Below are positions 48,337-56,601 of a DNA stretch of 64,000 bases, piece after piece. The translations under genes and the position numbers were made by a program. Under the pieces are notes generated by a model that did no database searches, was not told the DNA's origin, and was given only the letters and a program-made list of their open reading frames with translations. Position 1 is the first letter of the stretch. Every line of letters starts with the position of its first letter. The stretch is from UBA3792 sp045114775 (GTDB taxonomy: Bacteria; Bacillota; Clostridia; Christensenellales; CAG-138). The stretch spans positions 1-64,000 of the forward strand of contig JBGULC010000022.1 in assembly GCA_045114775.1 (NCBI GenBank), read 5' to 3'.

Positions 48337-48966
48337 ATGGATCGGAACATCGAAAAGCGCAACGGACTGCTTGCGCAGAAGATCATCAAGGGGCTGCAAA
48401 GCCGCAACATGACGGGCTATTACGCAAAGGACCGCGACGAGGCGAAATGCATTGCGCTTTCGCTGATCCCGGAGGGCAGCTCCGTTACGATGGGCGGCGC
48501 CATGAGTGCGCACGAGATCGGGCTCGTCACGGCGCTCGTGAACGGCAATTACCGCTTCATCGACCGCACAAAGTACGAGAACCCGCGCGAAGCGATGCTC
48601 GCGGCGTACGACGCGGACTGGTTCCTCTCGAGCGCGAACGCGATGACCGAGGACGGCGTGCTCGTGAATATCGACGGCAACGCGAACCGCGTCTCCTGCA
48701 TCGCGAACGGCCCGAAGCACGTGCTGTTCATCGTCGGCATGAATAAGGTCGCGAACGACATCGACAGCGCCATGAAGCGCGCGCGCAACGTTGCCGCGCC
48801 GATCAACGCGCAGCGGTTCGGTCTCGAAACGCCCTGTTCCAAAACGGGCGCGTGCATGAACTGCAAGTCGCCGGACACGATCTGCTGCCAGTTCCTCATT
48901 ACGCGGTTCTCGCGGCATAAGGACCGCATCCATGTGATCCTGGTCAACGACACGCTGGGGTTCTGA
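48337..48966 (+). CDS. LUD-domain protein
   Basis: 209 residues of the LUD (DUF162) family: KIIKGLQSRNMTGYYAKD, VTMGGAMSAHEIGL and the end VILVNDTLGF are characteristic. It has five Cys in its C-terminal quarter (CSKTGACMNCKSPDTICC), a possible metal or cluster site. Relatives include LutC-type lactate utilisation proteins, but stand-alone Clostridial members have no known role. AGGAGG 6 nt upstream. Confidence 0.9.
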   Translation: MDRNIEKRNGLLAQKIIKGLQSRNMTGYYAKDRDEAKCIALSLIPEGSSVTMGGAMSAHEIGLVTALVNGNYRFIDRTKYENPREAMLAAYDADWFLSSANAMTEDGVLVNIDGNANRVSCIANGPKHVLFIVGMNKVANDIDSAMKRARNVAAPINAQRFGLETPCSKTGACMNCKSPDTICCQFLITRFSRHKDRIHVILVNDTLGF

Positions 48967-49011
48967 ACGCATATAAATGCAATCGCAGCTTAAAAGAGGG
49001 GATGTGTTTTT

Positions 49012-49500
49012 ATGGGTAAATCAGGTAAAAGAGTACGCGTGTTGGCTGTCGTCCTATTTGTTCTGACCATCATCAGTTCGATCGGCAGCGGCATTACGCT
49101 ATGGATCGTTCTGCCGGAACACGGTTTTCTGTTCTTTTTGCTGGCCTCCGTCGGCGGCATCTTCAGCGGTTGGGTGATATACGTCATTTGGGATGCGCTC
49201 GGCGTCGCAGCGGAAAAATCGGAACTGGCGTTTGAGGAGATTTGCGAGCTTCGGAAAGAATTGTCCGCTGCTGGCGTCGTCTCTTCTTCCGAGACAACTG
49301 CGGATGCCGCCGCGCAGCCTGCCGCGGCAGCGCAGGTTTTCCGGGGCTGCGATACGGTTCCTTCCTATCCGAAGTATCCCAAATCATCGAAGACTGCGGT
49401 GAAAACGAATCCGATGGAATTGTGCCCGTGTCCGCGGTGCGGAACAAAAAACGCCGCTTCCCGCGAATTCTGCATCAAATGCGGAGAACGGCTCTCGTAA
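49012..49500 (+). CDS. Membrane protein with C-terminal zinc ribbon
   Basis: 162 residues: two transmembrane helices (about 9-30 and 38-62), a short coiled segment, an Ala-rich linker and a C-terminal zinc ribbon (CPRCGTK ... CIKCGERL). It is the reverse order of the N-terminal-ribbon family at 32-34 kb. AGAGGGG upstream of the ATG. Confidence 0.82.
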   Translation: MGKSGKRVRVLAVVLFVLTIISSIGSGITLWIVLPEHGFLFFLLASVGGIFSGWVIYVIWDALGVAAEKSELAFEEICELRKELSAAGVVSSSETTADAAAQPAAAAQVFRGCDTVPSYPKYPKSSKTAVKTNPMELCPCPRCGTKNAASREFCIKCGERLS

Positions 49501-49510
49501 ACGGCATGGA

Positions 49511-49537
49511 AAAAAGCCCGGGATTCCCGGGCTTTTT
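49511..49537. terminator. Terminator
   Basis: A 12-bp stem (49511-49522 with 49526-49537, loop ATT) with T-runs on both sides; convergent genes. Confidence 0.9.
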
Positions 49538-49553
49538 CGTTTCGGATGCGATC

Positions 49554-49758
49554 TCAGTAGATCGTTTTGATCGGGCCTTCGATCCCGTACTGCGCGCGGA
49601 ATTCGTCCAGGTCCTTCTGCGAGCGGATCAGCATGACCTCGCGGAACGTCCCCCCCTGCTCCAAAAAGCCCGTTTTCGCCGGTGCAGATGCTTGCGCGGA
49701 TCGCGGGCGTCTGAAGCGCCGCGTCGTATCCGGGTCCCTTCGGTTTGCGGAATCGCAC
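49554..49758 (-). pseudogene. Frameshifted small conserved gene
   Basis: It starts with GTG at 49758 behind GAGGAGGG and a good promoter. The frame reads MRFRKPKGPGYDAALQ and PAIRASICTGE, then a 1-nt excess in an AAAA tract moves the sensible sequence (TGFLEQGGTFREVMLIRS, DLDEFRAQYGIEGPIKTIY) to another frame, ending in TGA at 49554. Total length is 205 nt, one more than a multiple of three. Joined, the product (~67 residues) resembles a small Clostridial protein of unknown function with an SICTGE motif. Either a real mutation or a base-call/assembly error. Confidence 0.65.
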
Positions 49759-49791
49759 GGTCCTGTCCCTCCTCTGTCTGTCGTTGTTTAC

Positions 49792-49853
49792 AGTATAGCA
49801 CGGATTGCCGCGTTTGAAAAGCGTTTGCATTTTTCTCCCGGATGTGGTATGCT
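49792..49853. promoter_or_regulatory. Divergent promoter pair
   Basis: Minus strand: TTTTCA (49815-49820), 17 bp, TATACT (49792-49797) for the frameshifted gene. Plus strand: TTGCAT (49825-49830), 17 bp, TATGCT (49848-49853) for the 65-residue protein. The -35 boxes are only 4 bp apart. Confidence 0.7.
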
Positions 49854-49883
49854 GATTATATATAAAAACAAGGAGGCAGACCC

Positions 49884-50081
49884 ATGGCAACCGTAGAAGA
49901 ACTCGTTCAGCAGTATCAGACCGACAAAGCGCTTCAGGATGAAGTCGCGGCGATCACCGCGGACGGCAAGATCACAATCTCCGAATTTATCGCATTCGCG
50001 AAGAAACACGACGTAAAGATCTCGCTTACCGACATTCCGAAGTATATGGAGCAGGCGAAGCAGCTAGGATTCATCAAGTAA
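49884..50081 (+). CDS. Small acidic protein of unknown function
   Basis: 65 residues with AAGGAGG 7 nt upstream of the ATG. Helical sequence with VEELVQQYQTDKALQDEV and ITISEFIAFAKKHDVKIS; it faintly recalls Nif11-type leader domains, but has no cleavage site or adjacent modification enzymes, so I do not assign it there. Confidence 0.75.
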   Translation: MATVEELVQQYQTDKALQDEVAAITADGKITISEFIAFAKKHDVKISLTDIPKYMEQAKQLGFIK

Positions 50082-50747
50082 CCCGAAACGTCAAAGGAGC
50101 CGACGAAAAGCTATCCTGATAAGAGTGGTATTCAGACCACTGCTGCAAGATAGCTGTGAAATGGCTTTTCTGCGGTAAAAGAGCCCATATTGCGGTTATT
50201 CGGAAAGAAGCTCTTCTTTCGACGGATAACCGCAATTTCATTTTATCCCGGATGTCCTGTATGAATTGCAGAACACGGCGAATCATACATGTCGGTCGTT
50301 CAATATCAGATGCCGGTCTTTGAAATAGGCTCACAGCCGTAAGACGACATCGATGTATGGTGAGCAACGGAAACGGTTTTTTGAAGGAGCATCGCAAGGG
50401 CATATAAAACGGTAAACGGCTAAGAGGAGCGCTGCCTCAACATCTGCCTCTCTGCGATATGCTCCGCTGTACAAAGAACGATGACATGACCGTCAAGAAG
50501 AAATACAACGAGCGCGGCAAGATGATCTTTTGTCATTATTGACGTCAATCATGTATTGATCTCCCGGTGATATTTAGGCGAACGATGAACATTGACAAGC
50601 CGTGCAATAAAGATGTATTATAGTGTAGATGTACTATATTATATAAAGATTTCTTCAATAATGTGTGTGCGGAAGGAGAATCGGCATTTCGCGGTGCCCT
50701 CGCACAGAACGGACATAATCGTTTGAAACGGAAAAAAGAGGTTCAGG
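50082..50747. other. Gene-free 666-bp region with strong hairpins upstream of the EPS cluster
   Basis: Two notable folds occur: AGCTATC ... GATAGCT enclosing AGTGGT/ACCACT (about 50110-50155), and an 11-bp stem (50189-50199 with 50226-50236) continued by an 8-bp stem (50203-50210 with 50213-50220). No convincing open frame on either strand; short broken fragments such as MTVKKKYNERGKMIF (about 50484-50540) may be remnants. Composition is less GC-rich than the genes. It may be the boundary of an acquired EPS cluster or a long regulatory leader. Confidence 0.5.
50592..50621 (+). promoter_or_regulatory. Promoter of the EPS cluster
   Basis: TTGACA (50592-50597), 18 bp, TATTAT (50616-50621), in the most AT-rich part of the upstream region; the leader is about 120 nt. 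Confidence 0.65.
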
Positions 50748-52265
50748 ATGAATGAAATGACGCCGAACGGCAATCAAAATCAGGGCAGCATGTATTCGGA
50801 ACAGGGTGAACTGCGCAGCGGTTCTTCGCGGTACAGCAGCGGGATCGATTGGAAGTCTCTATTCTATTATCTGCTTGGCAAGATCTACTGGGTTCTGATC
50901 GCAGCCGTTCTTTGCGCAGGGCTTGCGGGCGGTTATACGAAGCTGTTTGTAAAACCCGTATATGAAGCCACATCCAAGCTGTATATTGCGGGATCGGAGA
51001 ATACGATCTCCATGTCGGATCTGCAGCTCGGCTCCGTATTGACCGTGGATTATCAGGAGGTTTTCAAGATCGCCCGAATCCATGAAACCGTGAAAGAGAA
51101 GATGTTCTCGGAGTATGGCATGATTAAGCCGGAGTATTCGGTGTCTGTCAGTAATCCGAAGGGGTCGCATTTGCTCTATATCACGGTGAGCTCCGGCAAT
51201 CCGGAAGAAGCGAAACTGATTGCGGACGCATACTCCGAAGTCGTGCAGACTTATATCGAAAAACAGATGGAGCTTCGGAAACCGCAGATCCTTGAGAACG
51301 CGCAGATCCCGTTGAAACCGGTCACGCCGAATATCGGGAGCATTGCTCTGAAAGCCGCGGGAATCGGCGCGTTGGCGGCGATCGCCGTGCTGGTCTTTCT
51401 GTTTTTGCTTGACAACAAAATTCGGACCGGCGAGGATGTGGAAAAAGCGACCGGATTGGCAACTCTCGGTATGTTGTCCAAACAAAGCGCGAGTGCGGAG
51501 TATTATGAGACGAGGCACCGCGATGAAACGGATAAAAAAACGCATATTGCGGAGGTCAGACGGGATTTGTCACTGGATTACGCAGGGGACGAAGTGATCA
51601 ACGCAATTTGTTCCAGCATCGCATTCGCAGGGAAAAAGATCAAGCGGATTGCGATCACGAGTCATGACGCAAATAACGGCAAAACGTTTTTGGCAATCCG
51701 AATCGCCCGTGGAATGACAAAGCGAGGAAAGGCGGTTCTGCTGATCGACGGTGACCTGAGAAAATCGGCCCTGGTCAATCGGTACGGCATCACGAACACC
51801 AAGGAAGGGCTTTCTCATTATTTGTCGGGACAGACCGAGCTTGACCGTGTGATCTATCAGACCAATATTCCGAATCTGTATCTGCTGCCGGTGGGCAAGC
51901 TGGTGCAGTCGCCGCTGTCTCTTCTGACGTCGGAAGAATTTGACCGGCTCATGGAGGATGCAGGAAGAGAGTTCGATGCGGTGATCGTCGATACGCCGCC
52001 TGTCGGCGCGGTGATTGACGCTGCGGAGATTGCGAAACGCTGCGACGGAAGCATCCTGGTCCTTCCGTATAATAAGATCACAAAGGACGGCCTGAAAAAG
52101 CTTGTACGGACGATGGAACAGACGCAGACGCCCGTGATCGGCTGCATCATAAACAACGTGACCATGAGTAAGCTGGACCGGAAACGGTACGATTATGGAT
52201 ATGGTTACGGATATTACTACGGGAGCGCCGAGAAGAGAAACAGAAAAAACGGGAAACGGCGCTGA
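50748..52265 (+). CDS. CpsC-CpsD fusion: polysaccharide co-polymerase with tyrosine kinase domain
   Basis: 505 residues. The Wzz/CpsC part has helices at about 45-63 and 200-221 flanking an external domain and a Pro-rich PLKPVTPN. The BY-kinase part has Walker A' AVLLIDGDLRKS (329-340) and Walker B VIVDTPPVG (412-420). The Walker A is unusual, TSHDANNGKTF (304-314), lacking the normal Gly pattern but keeping GKT. A C-terminal Tyr cluster with seven Tyr (481-491, YDYGYGYGYYY) is the autophosphorylation site. It controls chain length and export of the capsule or EPS. First gene of the cluster. Confidence 0.9.
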   Translation: MNEMTPNGNQNQGSMYSEQGELRSGSSRYSSGIDWKSLFYYLLGKIYWVLIAAVLCAGLAGGYTKLFVKPVYEATSKLYIAGSENTISMSDLQLGSVLTVDYQEVFKIARIHETVKEKMFSEYGMIKPEYSVSVSNPKGSHLLYITVSSGNPEEAKLIADAYSEVVQTYIEKQMELRKPQILENAQIPLKPVTPNIGSIALKAAGIGALAAIAVLVFLFLLDNKIRTGEDVEKATGLATLGMLSKQSASAEYYETRHRDETDKKTHIAEVRRDLSLDYAGDEVINAICSSIAFAGKKIKRIAITSHDANNGKTFLAIRIARGMTKRGKAVLLIDGDLRKSALVNRYGITNTKEGLSHYLSGQTELDRVIYQTNIPNLYLLPVGKLVQSPLSLLTSEEFDRLMEDAGREFDAVIVDTPPVGAVIDAAEIAKRCDGSILVLPYNKITKDGLKKLVRTMEQTQTPVIGCIINNVTMSKLDRKRYDYGYGYGYYYGSAEKRNRKNGKRR

Positions 52266-52282
52266 ACCGCCGGTTCGGAGAA

Positions 52283-52882
52283 ATGTATCAGGCATTTGTA
52301 AAGCGAATTTCAGATATCGTGTTTTCGGCTTTGGGACTTCTTGTGCTGTCCCCGCTGTTTCTTTTGATCGCGATTCTCGTGCGCTGCACCTCAAAAGGGC
52401 CTGCTGTCTTCCGGCAGGAGCGGCTGGGGCGCGATGCGAAGGTTTTCCGGATCTGCAAGTTCCGCACCATGGCGGAGAATTCGGAACACACCGGATCCGG
52501 CGTTTACAGCGATCGGAACGACAGCCGGGTCACGAAGGTCGGCAGGTTCCTGCGGGCGACCTCGCTCGATGAGCTTCCGCAGCTATGGAACATCCTGCGC
52601 GGCGATATGAGCTTTATCGGGCCGCGTCCGCCGCTGACGTATCATCCGTGGCCGATCGACCGATATTCGAAGGAGCAGCTTCGCATGTTTCGGGTGCGTC
52701 CGGGGATCACCGGGTGGGCGCAGGTACACGGCAGACGGGAACTCGAATGGAATGAACGGCTGCGCCTGAACGTATGGTACGCGGATCACGTTTCGTTTGC
52801 ACTGGATCTGAAGATCGTTTTTCTGACCGTCGGCGTCATGCTTACCGGAAAGGGCAATGAAAACAAAGGCGCGACGGTTTGA
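52283..52882 (+). CDS. Initiating sugar-phosphate transferase (polyprenol-phosphate)
   Basis: 199 residues, the short monotopic type of the WbaP/PglC family. N-terminal membrane helix (SALGLLVLSPLFLLIAI), catalytic Asp-Glu in SLDELPQLWNILRGDMS, and the PRPPL and RPGITGWAQV segments are all present. It moves a sugar-1-phosphate onto undecaprenyl phosphate, starting each repeat unit. 17 bp after the kinase fusion. Confidence 0.94.
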   Translation: MYQAFVKRISDIVFSALGLLVLSPLFLLIAILVRCTSKGPAVFRQERLGRDAKVFRICKFRTMAENSEHTGSGVYSDRNDSRVTKVGRFLRATSLDELPQLWNILRGDMSFIGPRPPLTYHPWPIDRYSKEQLRMFRVRPGITGWAQVHGRRELEWNERLRLNVWYADHVSFALDLKIVFLTVGVMLTGKGNENKGATV

Positions 52883-52905
52883 TCGCAAAATATGGGAGAG
52901 GGACA

Positions 52906-53763
52906 TTGAACTATATTTATATAACAAATCGGCCGGAAATCGCCGCAATCGCCCAAGGCGCGGGCGTCGATCGCATCTGCGTGGATATGGAGTATATCGG
53001 CAAGGCGCAGCGGCAGATCGGCATGAACACTGCGCTGAACCGGCATTCCTTCGGGGACGTCGCTTCGATCCGCCGCGTGATCGATCGCTCCGAACTGCTG
53101 GTTCGGGTCAATCCGATCCACGACGCACAGGAGGATGGGTATCCGGCCTCCGAAGAGGAGATCGACCGCGTGATCGCAGCGGGCGCCGATATTGTCATGC
53201 TGCCGTACTATAAAACGGAAGCGGAGGCAAGCCGGTTTTTGGAGGCGGTCAACGAACGGGCGAAGACAATGCTTCTTTTGGAGACCGCAGAGGCGGCGGA
53301 GATGATCGACTCACCCGGCGTCACGGATACGGCGGACGAGGTCCACTTCGGACTCAACGATCTGTCCCTGTCGTACCATGAACGCTTCTTGTTTGAGCCG
53401 ATGAGCGACGGCACGGTCGAGAAAATCTGCGAAAAGCTTCGCCGCCGCGGAAAAACCTACGGGATCGGCGGGATCGCCTCGCCCGGGCGCGGACTCGTTC
53501 CGGCGGAGATCGTACTTCGGGAACACTATCGGCTCGGCTCGACGGGCGCGATCCTTTCGAGAAGCTTCTGCAATATCCAGACGATCGGGGATCTTTCTGC
53601 CGTCGAAGAGCTCTTCTCGCGGGCGATGCGAGGGCTTCGCGCGCTGGAAGCGGAATGTGAACAACGTCTTCGGGAGCAGGGTCCCGAGGGCGATTACTTT
53701 ATGAAAAACAAAGAAGCGCTTGCCCTTGCGGTGCGGCAGGTGCTTTCCGAGATGGACCGGTGA
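52906..53763 (+). CDS. HpcH/HpaI-type aldolase
   Basis: 285 residues from the TTG at 52906 (GGGAGAGG just upstream), giving the family start LNYIYITNRPEIAAIAQ; an earlier TTG at 52879 overlaps the previous stop. TIM-barrel class II aldolase of the HpcH/citrate-lyase family with VDRICVDMEYIGK and a metal/substrate Glu in LLLETAEAAE. It may make a 2-keto-3-deoxy-type or lactyl precursor for the polysaccharide; activity is unproven. Confidence 0.85.
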   Translation: MNYIYITNRPEIAAIAQGAGVDRICVDMEYIGKAQRQIGMNTALNRHSFGDVASIRRVIDRSELLVRVNPIHDAQEDGYPASEEEIDRVIAAGADIVMLPYYKTEAEASRFLEAVNERAKTMLLLETAEAAEMIDSPGVTDTADEVHFGLNDLSLSYHERFLFEPMSDGTVEKICEKLRRRGKTYGIGGIASPGRGLVPAEIVLREHYRLGSTGAILSRSFCNIQTIGDLSAVEELFSRAMRGLRALEAECEQRLREQGPEGDYFMKNKEALALAVRQVLSEMDR

Positions 53764-53773
53764 GGAGAAATCG

Positions 53774-54670
53774 GTGAATATTCTGATCACAGGCGCATGG
53801 CAATATGCCGAAGAAGCCCTTCCCGCGATACGGGCTATGGGACATGAAATCGCCTTCCTGAAACGGGAAGATGACGCGCTGCCGTGCCCTGCGGCGTGGG
53901 TCGAAGGGGTCATCGGCAATCACCTGTTTTCCTGTCATCCGATCGAGAGCTTTCCGAATCTCCGGTATGTGCAGATCACCTCTGCGGGCTTCGACCACAT
54001 GCCGACGGCATATATGCGCGCGCACGGAATCGCGTTTCGCACCGCGAAGGACGTATACAGCATCCCGATGGCAGAGTACGCCGTGGGCGGGGTGCTTTGG
54101 CTTTATAAACGGATGCGCGCATTTGACGCGAAGCAAAGAAGCGCGGTCTGGGAAAAGGATCGCTCGCTGATGGAGCTTTACGGAAAGACCGTGCTGATCC
54201 TCGGCTGCGGAAGCGTCGGCACGGCGTGCGCCGAGCGATTCAGAGCCTTCGGCTGCCGCGTGATCGGCTTTGCGACAAAGGCGCGGGAACACAAAGCCTT
54301 TGACATGATCCGCCCGATCGGCGAACTCGACGGGATGCTGCCGCGTGCGGACGTCGCGGTCCTTGCGTTGCCTCTGACCGAAGAGACGCGCGGGATTTTG
54401 AACGCGAGACGGCTTGATCTGATGAACCGGCACGCGATCCTGGTCAATATTTCCCGCGGCGGGATCGTAGATCAGAACGCGCTGGAAGAACGGATCGACA
54501 ACATCGGCGGCGCGGTTCTCGACGTATTCGAGCCGGAGCCGCTTCCAGAAAGCAGCCCGCTTTGGACACGGGAAAACGTGATCGTCACGCCGCACAGCAG
54601 CTTTGCGGGCGACGGAAACCGGGAACGTCTGAACGGCGTGATCTTGAGAAACCTGAAAGAGATCGGATGA
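53774..54670 (+). CDS. D-isomer 2-hydroxyacid dehydrogenase
   Basis: 298 residues starting GTG at 53774 (GAGGAG 6 nt upstream). NAD-binding motif ILGCGSVGTACAERF (about 141-155), catalytic Arg in NISRGGIVDQNAL, Glu in VFEPEPLP and His in VTPHSSFAG. It reduces a 2-keto acid to a D-2-hydroxy acid, or the reverse. Coupling to the aldolase suggests a hydroxyacid or lactyl building block for EPS decoration. Confidence 0.9.
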   Translation: MNILITGAWQYAEEALPAIRAMGHEIAFLKREDDALPCPAAWVEGVIGNHLFSCHPIESFPNLRYVQITSAGFDHMPTAYMRAHGIAFRTAKDVYSIPMAEYAVGGVLWLYKRMRAFDAKQRSAVWEKDRSLMELYGKTVLILGCGSVGTACAERFRAFGCRVIGFATKAREHKAFDMIRPIGELDGMLPRADVAVLALPLTEETRGILNARRLDLMNRHAILVNISRGGIVDQNALEERIDNIGGAVLDVFEPEPLPESSPLWTRENVIVTPHSSFAGDGNRERLNGVILRNLKEIG

Positions 54671-55785
54671 AACGAGTACTTTTGATCGCAACGGTACAAA
54701 GTCATATCGGACAGTTTCACAAACCGCTGATGAAGCTGCTGAAGGAGCGCGGTTGGGAAATCCATGTCGCCGCACGGAACAATCTCGACGAAAAAGACGG
54801 GCTGGATCTGATCTATCCGGACGCCGTGTTTGACGTACCGTTCTCCCGTTCGCCGCTCAGCCGGAGCAATCTTACGGCTTACAAAAAGCTAAAAACCATC
54901 CTGCGGGAGAATCGCTACGACGTTGTGCATTGCAATACGCCCGTCGGCGGCATTCTGGGAAGGCTTGCGGCAAAAAAATACAGAAAGTCGGGCACAAAGG
55001 TCTACTATACGGCGCACGGGTTTCATTTTTATCGCGGATCCTCGCGCCTGATCTGGCTTACGGCCTATCCGCTTGAAAAGCTTTTTTCGCGCTGCACGGA
55101 CAAGCTGTTCACGGTCAATGCGGAGGATGATGCGCTTGCGAAGTCGAAATTCCGCTGCCCGGTATACCGGCTGTACAGCGTCGGCGCGAACAGCGAAAAA
55201 TACCGTCCTGCGGACGAACGTACGCAGACGGAGCTCAAACGGGAGCTCGGACTTTCGGGACACATTCTGCTGAACGTCGGCGAGCTGCTGCCCAACAAGA
55301 ATCAGAAAACGGCGATCGCCGTTCTGAAGGAAGTATTGAAAACGCATCCGGACACAACGCTGCTGATCGCCGGAAACGGTCCCGAAAAAGACGCGCTCGA
55401 AACGTTCGCAAAACAGGAAGGCGTGGAATCGCAAGTGTGTTTTCTCGGCTATACCACAAAGCTTGATCGGTATATGAAGGTCTGCGACGCCGAGCTCGCC
55501 CTCAGCTTTCGCGAGGGAATGCCGCTGAACGTTATCGAGGCGCTGCTTTGCGGCAAGCCGGTCGTCGCTTCGCGCAACAGAGCGCATTGCGAACTGATCG
55601 GCGACGGCGTAAACGGATATCTGGCTGACGCGAACGACGTATGCGGGCTTGCGCAGCGGATCCGGTTGATTTTCGACGGAGAGAAGGATTATGCGGCGGA
55701 CGCGATCCGTTCCGCCGAACCATACAAGGACGTGAACGTTCAAAAAGAACTGGCTGAGGCTTATTTCGACGGAGAAGCGGAATGA
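54667..55785 (+). CDS. GT4-family glycosyltransferase
   Basis: 372 residues, ATGA overlap with the dehydrogenase gene. GT-B fold with an N-terminal domain (HCNTPVGGILGRLAA, AHGFHFYRGSS) and a C-terminal nucleotide-sugar domain: LNVGELLPNKNQ, IAGNGPEKDAL and EGMPLNVIEALLCGKPVV (the E-x7-E site). Adds one sugar in the repeat-unit assembly on the cytoplasmic side. Confidence 0.92.
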   Translation: MKRVLLIATVQSHIGQFHKPLMKLLKERGWEIHVAARNNLDEKDGLDLIYPDAVFDVPFSRSPLSRSNLTAYKKLKTILRENRYDVVHCNTPVGGILGRLAAKKYRKSGTKVYYTAHGFHFYRGSSRLIWLTAYPLEKLFSRCTDKLFTVNAEDDALAKSKFRCPVYRLYSVGANSEKYRPADERTQTELKRELGLSGHILLNVGELLPNKNQKTAIAVLKEVLKTHPDTTLLIAGNGPEKDALETFAKQEGVESQVCFLGYTTKLDRYMKVCDAELALSFREGMPLNVIEALLCGKPVVASRNRAHCELIGDGVNGYLADANDVCGLAQRIRLIFDGEKDYAADAIRSAEPYKDVNVQKELAEAYFDGEAE

Positions 55786-56600
55786 CAGAATGCCCCAAGG
55801 TGTCCGTGATCATGGGCGTCTACAATTGCGAAAAGACGCTGCCAGAGGCGATCGAATCGATCCTGAGGCAGACGTACCCGAACTGGGAGCTGATCCTATG
55901 CGACGACGGCTCCTCGGACGGAACGTACGCAATTGCGGATTCCTATGCAAAGCGGGACCCGCAGCGGATCGTTCTGATCCGAAACGAAACGAACAAAAAG
56001 CTCGCCTATACGCTGAACCGCTGTCTTTCGGCCGCATCGGGCGAGTTGATCGCGCGTATGGACGGGGACGATATTTCGCATCCGGACCGGTTCTCACGAC
56101 AGACGGAATACCTTCTTGCGCATCCGGACATACAGCTTGTCGGCACGGATATGCGCTGCTTTGACGAGACGGGCACGTACGGCATCCGGCATGCCGCCGA
56201 GCATCCGGACAAGCTGACGCTGAAAAACCGCAGTCCGTTTTTCCATGCAACCGTGATGACCTATAAGAGCGTCTACGACGCGCTCGGCGGATATTCCGTT
56301 TCCGAACGCGCCGAACGCGCGGAGGATCTGGAGCTGTGGTTCCGGTTCTTTTACGCAGGATTCCGGGGCGAGAATATCCCGGAGGCGCTGTACGACGTGC
56401 GGGAAAACAGGGAAACGCTGCAGCGCAGAACGGCGAAGGACCGGATGAACGTCGTGCGGCTGAAGGCGCAGGGATTCCGGCTTCTGGGATTTCCGAAACG
56501 CTGGATCGTGAAGCCTGCGGTTACGGCGGTGCTGAAGTCGTGCACACCCATGTTTGCGGTCAGGTTCCTTCACCGACGCCGCGGGTTCGGAGGGTCTTAA
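55782..56600 (+). CDS. GT2-family glycosyltransferase
   Basis: 272 residues, ATGA overlap. GT-A fold: VSVIMGVYNCEKTLPEAIES, DDGSSDGT and the metal-binding MDGDD (DxD) are present, with ED in RAEDLELWFRF as the likely base region. Sugar and linkage unknown. Confidence 0.92.
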   Translation: MTECPKVSVIMGVYNCEKTLPEAIESILRQTYPNWELILCDDGSSDGTYAIADSYAKRDPQRIVLIRNETNKKLAYTLNRCLSAASGELIARMDGDDISHPDRFSRQTEYLLAHPDIQLVGTDMRCFDETGTYGIRHAAEHPDKLTLKNRSPFFHATVMTYKSVYDALGGYSVSERAERAEDLELWFRFFYAGFRGENIPEALYDVRENRETLQRRTAKDRMNVVRLKAQGFRLLGFPKRWIVKPAVTAVLKSCTPMFAVRFLHRRRGFGGS

Positions 56601-56601
56601 G

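Noticed and set aside
49884..50081. Nif11-type peptide natural-product precursor
   Set aside because: Only a vague likeness; no Gly-Gly cleavage site, core peptide or modification genes nearby.
50100..50250. c-di-GMP or other known riboswitch upstream of the EPS cluster
   Set aside because: Conserved core words of c-di-GMP-I/II aptamers were not found; the hairpins alone do not define a class.
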